Source: Simmondsia chinensis (taxonomy: Eukaryota; Streptophyta; Magnoliopsida; Caryophyllales; Simmondsiaceae). From it: a DNA stretch of 64,000 bases. Below the pieces are notes generated by a model, which saw only the letters and a list, made by a program, of their open reading frames with translations, was not told where the DNA came from and ran no database searches. Where the stretch lies: contig JAGTTD010000001.1 of NCBI GenBank assembly GCA_018398585.1, positions 37,587,938 through 37,651,937 on the forward strand, read 5' to 3'. Made by a program: the position numbers and the translations under genes. Position 1 is the first letter of the stretch, and every line of letters begins with the position of its first letter. This document shows, piece after piece, positions 10,811 to 22,247 of this stretch.

Positions 10811-11096
10811 TGTTACGAACATAGATCAAATGAAGGGATCCGAGCATAGAGACTAAAGATTATATTGTATTACAGAAAGAAAAGGGGAAGATTACATAGA
10901 AAAAGGGGGAGAAACATTGACTTAGATAGAAAAGGGGGAGAGAGAGACTAACATTTCAAATACATTCATCCTATCTCTCCTCTAACTCAAGCCCTTTATA
11001 CAGAGTTAGGAAGGGGTATAGTTGAAATAAAAACTTAATCTATTTATTTACATTTAAAGTACTCCTCACTTAACTTCTATATTTTGGATTGTATCA
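10811..11096 (-). mobile_element. 5' LTR of G
   Basis: This is a 286-bp LTR with TGATACAATCC start and GTTCGTAACA end on the minus strand. It contains a TATA-like 'ctgtataaag', a CT-rich tract and 'aatacaatataatctttag' before the end, as in LTR H. The right flank begins GCATC. No matching target duplication can be sought because the other end is truncated. Confidence 0.78.
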
Positions 11097-11439
11097 GCAT
11101 CGCAACAGCAACTGTGTCACAACAATGATGGAGAAAGGCAAATGCTAGATGGCATTGTCGGCAACGAATTCCAATAGCGGTGAGCTCTTGATTTGACGAT
11201 GTGGCCATCCCTCATGGTGGGCGGCTAAGCTAGATCTCGCATCAGATTGTGTTCAAGCATTGAATGGCAGATGCCTAGGGTTTTGAGTATCTGATGTGCC
11301 ACGACAGAGGTTATTGGTGGTTCACTGAACCACTGTGTCATGTTGTCGATGAACAGAGGCAGAGTTGGTCGCCCGTGAAGGTGGTTATTCACCGAAACAG
11401 AGGAAGATGAAGCATGACGGGGCTATTTTGTTTTCAAGG
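11097..11439. other. Unassigned sequence right of G
   Basis: This stretch is moderately GC-rich, with no open frame of note and no resemblance to other parts of the window. It is not the missing continuation of the copia A LTR, so it does not represent a simple insertion-site flank. Confidence 0.4.
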
Positions 11440-11930
11440 AAAAATTAGGGTTTCATTTTATTGAGTCGACAAGCTAATTGACCCATTTGGATAGTTTATT
11501 TGAGTCAGATTCCCAATTTTTCAAATCTGAATTATAAAATAGAACTTTTAGGTGGTTTAGCTAGACAATGATACATAATTTAACTCAATTCCAAGTGAAA
11601 GAATTTTCGGGTTGTGCGGGAAGCTTATTTGTACTGGGCCTTGTTTCTAAGGTCAAGAATTGGGTCAATTCAATTTTGGCCCATGGCAATGGTGTTTTAG
11701 TATAGTGGCTCTATATATACACTAGAGATGTGTGTTACCATTAGAGTTGAGAAGGTTGAAAGTTGAAACATCTTATGTAAACTTTACGTAACATAGTAGA
11801 TTCATTGTGCTCCCTCAATAAATGTGTGCATCGGCTTAACCACGTAAATTTTGGTTTTCTCACCAATCCTCTTTTGTCTGTGATTGTTTTTTGATTTAGA
11901 ATTTCGGTATTATATGGGTAGTCTTAACAA
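11440..11930 (+). mobile_element. LTR-like fragment
   Basis: It has an LTR-like order: 'ctctatatatacac' (TATA-like), then the 'aaccacgtaaattttggtttt' type block common near the end of copia LTRs, ending GTCTTAACA. The next bases (agtggtttatagtcc) resemble a worn tRNA-Met primer site. The start is not defined and no second LTR was found. It might be the 5' LTR of element E, but its sequence does not match the presumed 3' LTR at 43045. Confidence 0.42.
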
Positions 11931-12031
11931 GTGGTTTATAGTCCTACACAACAACCCTTCTATTGAAATTGATGTGATTTAACAATTAAAATATAATGAT
12001 CATAAGATGCTGAATTACCCATGAATTTGAC

Positions 12032-13281
12032 TTTGATACCAATTATAGAGAGTTTAAAATTAATTTAAATTCTAAACATGTACAAAATTTAAAATTTCAC
12101 TTCCAACTAGTTCAATTCATGTGTAACAAAATACCAATAAAGTAGATTTAGAATGTTATGTGGTGTTGCAAGCTTTGGAACTGGAGAAGAATTTCCAAAG
12201 TGTGAAACATCTATAGGTAATGCAACAGGGCACTGACAAACTCGATCTAATAATTTAAATCCTGGCAATAGGAGGAAGAGAAAACTTGCATAGGAAAGGG
12301 CTAAAGGAGGACAACTTTTGTTCTCGCCCAAATAGAGTTGGTCAACCCTTTTTAGTTTTCATTTAAAAACTTATGTGAATATGATTACCGGATATTCCCT
12401 GAAAAAAAGGAGAATATATATATACCAAATTTTATCATGTTTATAAATTATATATGAGCTCTGAAAGAAAGTGACATAAATCAAAGTCAATATTTAACTA
12501 AGTCCGAGTTAACGAGACTAAAAGTTTGACTAAGTCTTGGTTGACCCAAACAACTAAAAGGCCAAAATGATTCCCAAGTCGAAGTTAGGCCCAAATGTTT
12601 TCCAAATCAACGTTTGGCCAAAATTACTTCCGAGTCAAACTTAAAACCCAAAGTAACTGCCAAGTCAAGCTTAAAGCGAAATGTCTTGTAAGTCAAACTA
12701 AACCCAACTTGACTTCGAAGTCAAAGCTCGAGTAATTTCCATGTCAAAGCTAATCCTGAATGATTTTTAATTCAGAACAAGGCCCATGAACCCTTAGCAC
12801 TTAACCACAAGCCCACGAAGCATTAAGCGGGTGCAAGTTCACAAAACCTCTTAGTCTAGCCCAAATCTCCATTGGCTTAAGGGCTTTTTCTCAATAAATA
12901 GAGGATTCCCCTTTCATTTGAAAGGGGCTTGAAAAATAAAGGAGCCAAAGATTGTCTAAAAAAGAAAAAAGTAACGGAGAGCTAACTCAAATCAAACAAA
13001 GATCAAGCTCTATGACCTTTATTTTCCAAGTCAAAATCCAAATAATCCCTCAAGTGGGAGAACAAGTCATGTGTCCTCTACTTTAAGAAAGAATCACCTG
13101 ATTGCTCAATGCCCTCTTTTAAGTTTGCAAGTCCTACTCATCGTTAAGGGATTCATCGAATCTTGTGAGATTAAATTAAAGGATTTTCCTATATTTCTTG
13201 TAAAGTATAAGTATACAAAAATCGTACTCATAATTTTTGGCAGAAATACAAAATTCTTATATTTGTCCAGCATTATTTGGT
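12032..13281 (+). repeat. Repeat R, copy 2
   Basis: This aligns with 2784-4059. It is not interrupted by the CACTA element on its left side, so it shows the empty CACTA target (GACTTTGATACC). The TATA box is mutated (caataaata). A minus-strand open frame of 74 codons (12107-12331) is also legible in copy 1, but most differences change the amino acid, so there is no sign of coding constraint. Confidence 0.5.
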
Positions 13282-13887
13282 GCGTGCAAATTTTGGCACA
13301 CTCGAAGGGACTGTCGCTGCCTCTTATTACCTTCTCCATTCAAGAGCCATGTCTGCAATTTGTTTTATTTTTGGGTGAAATACATGTATTTGGGAAGCAA
13401 TTAATTGGTAGTTAGTGGGTGTTCAAGATTAAAGAACCATCTAAACCTAAAGGAGAACCTAGGTATAAGGAGCATTTTGTTGCTAAGGGGTTTACTCAGC
13501 GAGAGAGTATTAACTAAAAGGAGATTTTCTTTCATACAGTCAAACACACCACTATTTGAATCTTGATGGCCCTAACCGGTAGCTGTGATGTGCAACTAGA
13601 GCAAATGGAAGTTAGAACCACTTTCTTGTATGCGGAATTGCAAGAAGAAATCATCATGGCCTAACCTGAGGGATTTGATGAACCTGGCAAAGAGGACTAT
13701 GTGTGCCACTTAAAGAACTCCCGTTATGGACTAAAATAATCACCCAAACAATGGTACAGGAAAGTTCATAGTCTCATATTTGGTATGGAGTTCCTTATAT
13801 GCATGTATGATAATTGTTTTTGTTACAAGAATCTCGACATTAATTCTGCTATATTTTTGCTTATTTATGTTGATAATGTGTTGATAG
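13282..13887 (+). pseudogene. Copia E reverse transcriptase, N-terminal part
   Basis: From about 13410 one frame reads as a copia RT with stops: 'FVAKGFTQRESIN', 'DVQLEQMEVRTTFLYAEL' (second aspartate of the usual LDVKTAF changed), 'PEGFDEPGKEDYVCHLK', 'YGLK', and 'YVDNVLI', a variant of the catalytic YVDD box. The frame is cut exactly after 'LI' by element B and resumes at 42034. The upstream 130 bases (13282-13410) hold no clear domain. Gag and integrase of E are missing. The element is old, judging by the number of stops. Confidence 0.72.
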
Positions 13888-16157
13888 TGTTAGAAATAGT
13901 GTCTTAAAATCTAAATTTATTAGGTTAATATTATTTTATTAAAAACTAAAATTGAAGTTTCAGTTGTTTCTTTGTTAAATTTGTATAAGCGAGCATTTAT
14001 ACTGCATGTGATTTTATTTTTGGAAACATCCGTGAATTGGTTGTAGTCCTCAAACTGCAATTTACATGTTTGTTCTAAGTAGTTTATGATATTAATCCAC
14101 AGATAGACTTATAATAAATTGTATGGATTGTTGTTTGAAAGACTCGTAGTTAATGACAAGCTTGGACCACTTGTATGCTAAGACTATAACGTGACACTTT
14201 AGATGACTTGTCTTAGTCATGTAGACGGTGATCCAAAAGTGTTATGTTAGTGCGTTTAATAAGATTGACACGTTGAGTTGGACCATGTGAGTTGCTTGTT
14301 TCTAGACTACTATCGGAGATGAGTGATTCACGTTATACTGTTTGAACGATGACTCTAAATCCTAAGAGTATTCTGAAATTGTGCATGGAGCGTTAGTTCC
14401 TTTGGTGTACTATAAAAAAGGTCTAAATGCATGATGGAATTCCTATGTACACTAAGTAGCAGCATGAAGTGTGACAAGGATCAGGTATTCAATAGGGAAT
14501 CTACAGTATCTTATGAGATACAGATGTCCCCTTAGTTGATTCGCAAGCATTTGAATAGTTCGAAAACATTGGCCAAAGTATTCCAAGTGTTTGACATTTG
14601 GAATTTATACTATGAATATGTTTAAGTATAAATGAATTATTTAGTGAAGGGCGAGTCGGTAACTAATGGAGAAGCTGTAAGAAGGTTAATGGTAGCAGTT
14701 ACACTTATTCTTCGTCATGGACATCTAGTGGAGGGGTTGTTGTCATCAATACAGTCTATTAGAGAGATATCGAATAAATGGTTTAAGTCTGGAGTGTAGT
14801 GAGATTTATTTAGTGGAATTAAGTCTCAGTAAATGGTAATTAAATTATTTCATGAGATGATTAATTTAACCCATTTGGAGCTAGATTTATATTGTCCCCG
14901 AGGTCCCTGCGCAAGCCTCTGTATTTATTGCCATCGAAAAAATATTGAAGAATTCAGGAGATGAATTTTTTATCCATGAGATGGGTAAAATAATTTTGCT
15001 AAGCATTATTAATGAGATGAATAAAAATTAAAAATTGTAAAATAAAGTAATTTTGAAAAATTAAATTTTATAAGATGAATTTTTACATGTGAAAAATAAA
15101 AAAAAGGGGGCTGAAATATGCACAGGGGTATTGATCCGTGTGCACTGAACTGGTTGCGCGTTGGAACGTCCTCCGTGGCTTGATCCGTGCCGAAGAGCAT
15201 GCCATGTGGCGCGGTGATCAGCTTAAATTGTCCCTGGGTAAAAATGATGCATTTTACCTATGTTAGTGTGTGATACGATGCATTTTGTTTTAAAGCCAGA
15301 GAATCACATCAAAAAAAATCAAATTTTTTTTGCTCCGGTAGCCTACTATAAATAGAGGTACCTATTCCAATGGTTTTATAATTTCAAGTTGAAATAATTT
15401 TTTTTAGGGTTTCTGGAATTATTTAAGAGTTTGAAATAATTTTTGTAGGGTTTCTGGAATTATTTAAGATACCTAATTGGAGAGAAAATTTTTCATTAAA
15501 ATTTTCCTTTCCTAATTTAATATTTTTCTGAGCCCACCCTCTGGGCAGTTCGCGATCATTGCATAGAAGATCATGGGGTCTCGATTTCTGGTATTCTTTT
15601 GAAGATTATTATTTCTTTATGGTTTTCTTATTTTGGAGCAAATCCAGGTATGTTCTTCTTTTCATCACTTTTAGTGTTCGCTTTTCTATTTACTTATAGT
15701 ATTCATTGGTATGTCTGTTGAAGCTTATGTATTGTTATGAATTTATTAGAGTAAAAGGCCTGTAGATCTAAATGAAGAATTTAGATATGTAGATTTAAAT
15801 TATGAATTTAAATCTGTGGATTTAAAATTACGAATTTTGAATCAACCCTAGGTTTAGAATTATGATTTATAAACCTTTTCGTTGCGTAAACTTTATAAAA
15901 TTAGGGAGAATTTTTGAAATTAACCCAACAATCGGTATTATAGCAAAGGGTTTATAGAGATAAACCTATTCCAAGGAACCTTGCACATGTGGTGTCATAA
16001 AGCATGACTCTCTGACCGGGGGCTTAGGTAGAGAGAAGAGTATCATACTTTGAGTGCTCGAATAGGTATCCCTTGTTGTGACCACAGTTGAAAAATTGTG
16101 AATCTAACGATCGGTATTAGAGTTTATTTTTCCAATAAAAGTTATATTTTTCCAACA
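13888..16157 (+). mobile_element. 5' LTR of copia B (L2)
   Basis: This LTR of 2270 bp starts TGTTAGAAATAG and ends TTTTTCCAACA. A TATA box (TATAAATA, 15347-15354) lies about 800 bases before the end, giving a long U5/R region. No open frame is credible. The same LTR is seen at 39762-42028, partly at 8263-9122 and as an inverted fragment at 56475-56885. Confidence 0.82.
15347..15354 (+). promoter_or_regulatory. TATA box in copia B 5' LTR
   Basis: CTACTATAAATAGAGG is a strong plant TATA context and is retained in the 3' LTR at 41269-41276. Transcription would start some 30 bases downstream. Confidence 0.55.
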
Positions 16158-16159
16158 AT

Positions 16160-16171
16160 TGGTATCAGAGC
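16160..16171 (+). other. Primer binding site of copia B
   Basis: TGGTATCAGAGC lies two bases after the LTR end. It is a perfect complement to the 3' end of initiator tRNA-Met. Confidence 0.88.
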
Positions 16172-17404
16172 CAGTCTCTGATTACATTCATAATGTACAT
16201 AAATATGTATAGTAAGATTGAAATAAATAGATCTGCGATTTAATAAAATAGAGATTTTATTAAGAAGGAAAAGTTCTTTAAAGTAGTGATTTACATTGTT
16301 TAAATCATTAAAGAGTAAATTGTTAATTAAATTATTTCTTTTACTGTAACGATTTAAATTATTTAAATCGATTAAAATAATTAATATTTAACTAAGTTAT
16401 TTAAAGTAATGACTTAAAATGTTTAAATAGTTAAAAGAGTTAATAGTTAACTAGGTTGCTTAAAGTAACGGTTTAAATTGTTAAAAAATTAATCGGTAAT
16501 TCTGGATTACGTAATTTGTATAATGAGATTATGATTGTTTGGTTAGGATTTACGAAATCGGATAAAATTAATCTAATGAAATAGATTTAATTTTTTTAAT
16601 TAAATTATTTTTTATTAAATAAAATAAAATTTTGTGTTAGCGTCTGCTACTGATGTCTGACAACTGACATCAGTGTCTGACATCTGACATCAGTAATAAA
16701 AAAATAATAATAATATATAAAACAAGGGTTTTTTTATTATTTCATTTTTTGGGACGCGTAGACATCAGTACTGATTTATATAGTAATTGTAAATTAATTA
16801 TTTTATTTATTAATTTCTTTTAAAATTAGATTGTAAATTAGATTATAAGATAATCTAAGTTGTGGATCAGTGTTATTTTAAATAAAGGTTATTTAAATTA
16901 GTTTTAGAATATGATTCTAAAATAGACTATAAGATAGTTTAAGTCAATATTATTTTAAAATAGAAGTTAAATTTTATTAATCAAATTTTAGAATAGTCTA
17001 AGCTTATTTTATTTTTAGAATGAGATTCTAAATTAGACTATGCAATAGTCTAAATTTTAAGTCATTACTAATTTTAAATAAAATTAATTTTTATTAATTT
17101 ATTTAATTTTAGAATGGGATTCTAAAAGTAGATTATGTAATAATCTAAATTAGATGTTGGCATTATTTTAATTAAAAAAATTAATTAATTTTATCGGTTA
17201 ATTTTAGAATAAGATTCTAAAGGGGTTATGAGATAATCCAGGTTGTAAGTGCAAATTAATTAAGAACCACAAGTTTTAAAAATCAAGTGGGAGTAAGGTT
17301 TTAATTGTTGTAACCTCATGTTCTCCATTACTGGTCAAGCAGTATAGTAGATTGGTAGACCTCCCTATGGAGGATGACGGTTTGTAGATTATAGGGTTTG
17401 ACTT
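16172..17404 (+). repeat. Leader of copia B, left part
   Basis: This AT-rich leader is homologous to 4090-5400 in element A. It has the same palindromic AGAAT..ATTCT units and 'gtttaaat' units and no coding potential. It is cut by the LTR of element C within 'gactt'. The leader resumes at 36888. Confidence 0.7.
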
Positions 17405-18838
17405 TGATGTGATTTTAACAGTGCATTTAAAACCGTCTACTCGCAAGCGTACGAGATCGTCTTAGCTTTGTCGGGTATATGGGTCGTGTCCACAGGGAAT
17501 CGTGTTAAGTTAGATTTACTGATTAACGAGCAGTTTGAATTTTTGGTATTTTGTTGTTGAATTAATTGTTAGCTAAATTACTGAAACTGAATATAAAGTG
17601 AATGCAACAATTCAATTGAGGTTAGTTTGGGGAGTGAATTTAGGATAGCTTAACACGTATCCCATCATTATATTCTACTTAGGACGATGATTTGAAGGAC
17701 TTATGCTACAAGCTCTAAGCTAGGTTTAATATATAAATTAGGGCTTAGGGTAATAAACTAGTCTAAAGGCATAACCCATCTTAGCACCCCAGATGTAGCA
17801 AAGGTTATCTCATTAGCACTACTTAATTCCTTTGTTACTCTTAATTCAATATTAACTTATATAAAAGATTGGGTTCAGGGTTGGGTACAACCTCAACCCT
17901 GACCACGCGTGAATTCCTGTTATGTTATGGTCTAGGCTACAAGTACAAGATTAATTGCCGCAAAGTTGGAGACCTAGTCATGGCTACAAGCACACATACA
18001 AAAATATCCAACAATTATTAAAAACTCCCCACAGAGGTGCTAATATAACATAACTAAACCAATCATCAAAAGTATAACGTAAATTTGGGATACAGGCGGC
18101 TACCCACCTTTCATCCCTAAACTAAGAAAGTTTATTCCTCCATGGGAGTTTTACACATCCTTAAATTTAAAGAAAAGAAGATATTGTGCGTAAAATAAAT
18201 AAAAGAATAAACTCCCTCAATCTTCATGTCGATGCTAATCCAAGCTTGAATTCTCCCAGTATTCCAACCACTTGTGCTTCAGCTTTTGAGAACCTGTAGA
18301 TCTCGTAGCGGCTTCGGGTTTAAGAGAAAGGGGAGAACGTGTGGCGAGGAAAAAGTGTGACAAAGGCTGACTTCCCCTTCTATTTATAGGCACAGGAGCA
18401 GTTAAGGTTCTGTACAGAACCATCACAATCGATCGGGAATAATGCCCGATCGATCTGTGAGCTCACGCAAAGCTCCCGATCGATTGGTGCTTTTGGTCGA
18501 TCGATCGGCAGGCTCTCGGTTAGTTTCCCTAACTGGGAGCTGCTGATCGATCGGTTCTCTGAGCCCCCTTTTCTCGATTAAGTAACGAAGCGCTATGGGA
18601 TGTACTCGGTTCACCGAATTATGACTCAATGGGTCTTTCTTCTGCGCAAGTGGTTGGGTTTCTCCAATCAGTCTTCAAATATGCCTCAATAATGCTTGAT
18701 TTTGCCTGAATTCTTCTTTCGTCTGCTTTGATGTGTTCCACATGAAAATGTACCTAAATAACAACCGAACACACATGTAGAGGCCGAATATGTGACAGAA
18801 ATGGGAAATAAAATATGTAAAAATCACGCGTATCAACA
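17405..18838 (-). mobile_element. 3' LTR of Athila C
   Basis: This 1434-bp LTR runs, on the minus strand, from TGTTGATACGCG to AAAATCACATCA. TATTTATA at 18381-18388 is a TATA box on the minus strand. Several CGATCGATCGG-like palindromes cluster at 18425-18560. The block 'tgtccacagggaatcg' near the end is typical of Athila/Tat LTRs. It shows the uninterrupted version of the site where D entered the other LTR (TTTTCTCGATTAAG). Confidence 0.84.
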
Positions 18839-18855
18839 TCCCTAAACCCACACAT
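18839..18855 (-). other. Polypurine tract of Athila C
   Basis: The minus strand reads GTGGGTTTAGGGATG directly before the 3' LTR start. It is G-rich rather than perfect polypurine, as usual for Athila-type elements. Confidence 0.55.
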
Positions 18856-19406
18856 TGCTTTTCGTCAAGCAAGATTCTATTTAAACTAGCTTCTGGCGGA
18901 AAAGTTGAGTCAGGCATTTAACCGCAAAGGCCACTTGTGAAAATTATTGTTCAACCATACTTGAGAGTAACGAATCCTTATGTGACATTATTATTGTACT
19001 GGTTCTGACTTAAGTCTCCGTTATTAAGGTCTTTTTACTAGTTAGTGATCTTAGAACTTCTCTCCTCTTCGTCTTACTTCAAAATCCTCTGACTTAAAGA
19101 AGAAATAAAGGTAATAAGTAAAGGAACAAGTCACTCTAACCCTTCACCACTAATCAATAGTGAAATCAAAAGGCTTCTCTTTTCTCTCTTGTTTTCCCCT
19201 CTTCCTTTTTTTTTTTCACTCAGTTAGGTGTGTCTCTCCCAGACCCATGTAATGAGTTTTTGGCCTGCAGCTCCCGATCCTATTGGTTTAAGGTACCAGG
19301 TTTTAAGAGACTCCTACGGACCTAATGGCTCGAGTCTTAAGGATCCACAACCTAATCCATTAGCACATACTTTTTTGTAATGGGTATTAGTGCCTATTTT
19401 AGTAAC

Positions 19407-19425
19407 TACAATGTTGATTCTTCTT
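19407..19425 (+). repeat. Left target duplication of the SINE
   Basis: TACAATGTTGATTCTTCTT is repeated perfectly after the (TTG)n tail at 19562-19580. Nineteen identical bases are diagnostic of target-primed reverse transcription. Confidence 0.9.
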
Positions 19426-19561
19426 CAGGTTGGGGGTTCCCGGAAACAGTCTCCTTTCCTAAGGGAAAGGGGTAAGGCTGCGTGCATCACCCCCCCCAGA
19501 CCCTGCGTTCTGCGAGAGCTGCAAGGCACTGGGACTGTTGTTGTTGTTGTTGTTGTTGTTG
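19426..19561 (+). mobile_element. 5'-truncated Au/TS-type SINE
   Basis: The 136-bp body carries the conserved 3' half of the plant Au/TS SINE family: 'cccggaaacagtctcc', 'ggggtaaggctgcg', 'cagaccctgcg' and a (TTG)n tail of about nine units. The 5' part with the internal Pol III A and B boxes is missing, so the copy cannot be transcribed from its own promoter. It is flanked by perfect 19-bp duplications and lies in the 3' region of Athila C, so it is younger than C. Confidence 0.88.
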
Positions 19562-20384
19562 TACAATGTTGATTCTTCTTAAGCTTTCTCTGTGGCCCAT
19601 GTAGCGAGCTTTCAACCGGCAGCTCCCGACCCAGTTGGCTCAAGGTACTAGGTTTTAAGATACCCGTACGGGCTTACTTGCTCGAGACACAGGGGCTACA
19701 AGAACCAACCAGTCACCTTTTTTTTCTCTTTTTTTTAAGGGGTTACCTAAGATAAAGAAATGTACAATTGATTTCAACATTGTTAGGAGTAGAATAGCGG
19801 ATTCCTATTCCTAAAATTATTACCATTATTTCGACCCAAACCGTAGGATATGTCACAAGATTAAGGGTGAAAAGTAATAATCTCACTAACTAGTTAAAAG
19901 ACAAAAATATGGGTTCAAAAGTCTGATCTAGCAACAATCTCGTCTCATAATCATTCTAATCGTCAAAGTACATCACAAAACTGGGCTACGATAATGGTCA
20001 CAAACAACCTTATACTCATTTATGCCTTCCAAAAAAAAATGTAGCTAATTTATGCCAAATTAAGCTTAAAGGACAAACAAAGTTGACTCTTACCTGCCAT
20101 CCCCAAACCAAAACCTTGCATTGTCCTCAATGCACCATAATTAAAATAGAGGCAAGGAAAGGAGAGAGACGACCTGAGATCATGAATGGGCAACCACATA
20201 TATCGAGCGAATCCCAGAAGTTGAAGACAGACAAAAGCAAGCTACAAAAAAAATTAAAAAACAGAGAAGACTATGGACTAAAACCATTTGTTAATAAAAG
20301 AAAAAGAAAGATATACATAACAAATGTTTAGTACAGGAGTAACATAAACAACTTAGGGAGGGGGGTAAGGTGGAGGAGAACCAC

Positions 20385-21394
20385 TCATCCGCAATCAATA
20401 GAGTTCGGTGACCAAAGACTGAATGTGATCCAGAAGTTCCATAATATCCGTAACTTATGGCGGGATGTGGCCGAGATCAGCAAAAGAAGGTGGCGTGGGT
20501 GGGCGTCCCTCGCGGTGTGATGCTCGGGCAGGAGCAGGGGGCATCCTCCATGTCTGACTCCTCCCCTCGCGCGTTGGCCGGGGCAAGTGAAAGGAAGGTC
20601 CGACAATGCTGGGTGGGATCAAAGTGGCGGAGCGGTGCGCAAGCTCAGTCAGGAGCGATTGGTATGCGCACCCAAGCATGTCGTACAAGCCTCGTGATTA
20701 AACGAGGAAAGCACAGAGCACCGCAGCCAACAGAGAAGCGCTGAAGCCTATGGCGGACAGTAGTAAAGCTCTGTAGGTAAGTGGCCGCCACATCCACCCA
20801 TACACCTCGGTAGAACTTCCAAAGAAGATCTAGAATAGGGCCTGTACGCTCCTGGGTATGACCGGTAGGCCATAGATTGGCCTTAATAATGGTGTCCAGG
20901 AGCCACATATGCGACAGAAGTGCGGAGCGGAACGTGGTGGATGGACGATGTGGTGCACATTGGCCGCCACATAACTCAGTGATAATGTCCACGGCCTTTG
21001 GTGGGTTAACAGGAGGGTGCCAAATAGATTCGTCAACATATAAGGGATAACCTATAGCCTTGGCGACGTCCGTGGCATCAAATCGGATGGTCTTGCCTCG
21101 AATAGTGACATCACCGTAGGTCCGACCCCCTTCTTGTTGGGGAGCATAGGAGGATTAAAATTCCCTCACTAAAGGAAAAAAAAAAAAAGGGTCTTCCTCC
21201 AACTCTCTACCTAGAAGGTAGGTAAGATCCCTATGTTGGCAAAAGAGTATGGCCCAAGCGCCCTCCCTCTCATTTTTAAGATCCTCACCAAACACCGTCT
21301 CCCCAGATATAAGGGAAACCCTGACTCGAGTAAGAATTTCGGTTTGTTGGGAGCTGTTGCCCTCCTCAGTACGGCTCCGCTTGGCACGCGGCAT
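20385..21394 (-). pseudogene. Extra (env-position) ORF of Athila C
   Basis: The frame starts MPRAKRSRTEEG at 21394 and runs about 75 codons. It then needs a frameshift near the A/T tract at 21175 and continues to 20645. A further frame change leads to a proline-rich tail ending near 20455. The middle part contains 'VTIRGKTIRF', 'NLWPTGH' and 'LCFPRLITRLV', which match the 'putative plant transposon protein' domain (Pfam PF20167, from memory) found downstream of pol in Athila-type elements. This position corresponds to env in retroviruses, but I see no signal peptide or clear transmembrane helix in this domain. Its function is unknown. Confidence 0.72.
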
Positions 21395-22247
21395 AATCTA
21401 GAAATAAGAACAAGAGTAGATGAACCCGAAGATAAGGGAAAGAAAGAAACATAAAAAAAAAAGAGGAAAATCAACAAGAACAACACCCCAATCTCGACCC
21501 ACACTTAAAAAAATAAAATAAAATAAAATAAAAATTATGAAAACCCTAGATTGAAACAAAAAAAAAAAAAAAAAAAAAAAAAAACACATGCCAAACCCAT
21601 AAATCCCGCAACCACAAGTATCAAAGGGCGAAATTAAGTCACTGATAACCTATATAAACATGGTTCATGAACAAAGGTGTAAACATGGCACAATATTAAG
21701 AAATTCAAACTTTATTCACAACTAAGACATAAATCAGGACCAAGCCACTTCAATAAAGCAAGATAACAACCTAAAAATGGCCTAAACATGCTCTCTTGAA
21801 GTAGAAACAAGGTAAAGTGAAAGACAAAAGAAAGGGGGAATACATACCTTGCAATAAAGGGTAAAAATGAAGAGAAACCGGTGCTAGGGTCGGCTGTGGT
21901 GGTCGGACGGTGATCGTCAGAGGTGGATGCCGGAGATGGTGGCCGGAGATGGGGGGTCGTGGGTTAGGGTTTGGGGTGGGGGAAATAAAAGTGAGGGGGG
22001 AGGGGGGGACGGATCAGGGGGCTTTAAAAGAAGAATTCGTACAGAGGGCTCCCCGATCGATCGGGGAGGCTGCGGTATGCCCTGTGCTAAAAATCGTTGG
22101 TTTTGAAGACTTTCCATAAAAAAAAATATATAATAATGAAAAAAAAATAACAATAAAACATACACTACGAAACATGAAATAAATTGGGTTGTCTCCCAAA
22201 AGCGCTAAGCTTAATGTCTTCAGCCAGACGCGGTATTTTCTTCGACG
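21395..22247 (-). other. Spacer between pol and extra ORF of C
   Basis: No domain is recognised. It holds a ~30-base A tract (21558-21585), another CCGATCGATCGGGG palindrome near 22052 like those in the LTRs, and T-rich stretches on the minus strand. It probably carries splice or leader signals for the extra ORF, which cannot be shown here. Confidence 0.45.

Larger units (their letters stand above)
9129..11096 (-). mobile_element. Deleted gypsy element G, gag only
   Basis: Order on the minus strand: 5' LTR (10811-11096), primer site, gag-like frame, polypurine tract, 3' LTR (9129-9362). At about 2 kb it is far shorter than an autonomous gypsy element. No protease, reverse transcriptase, RNase H or integrase is present. 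The 3' LTR lacks its last ~80 bases, cut at the same place as the LTR of copia A. It needs enzymes from elsewhere to move. Confidence 0.76.
18856..20384 (-). mobile_element. 3' non-coding region of Athila C
   Basis: About 1.5 kb between the extra ORF and the polypurine tract contains no convincing frame. A block of about 91 bp occurs twice (19244-19334 and 19596-19686), sharing 'cagctcccga', 'caaggtac', 'aggttttaaga' and CTCGAG. A SINE is inserted between the two blocks. Repeats in this position are known from Athila/Tat-related elements. Confidence 0.6.

Noticed and set aside
10405..10847. Histidine-rich open frames on the minus strand
   Set aside because: They come from a GAT triplet repeat in the leader of element G and occur in two registers.
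12107..12331. 74-codon minus-strand frame within repeat R as a possible captured exon
   Set aside because: The copy at 2880-3100 differs mostly by amino-acid-changing substitutions, and no family was recognised.
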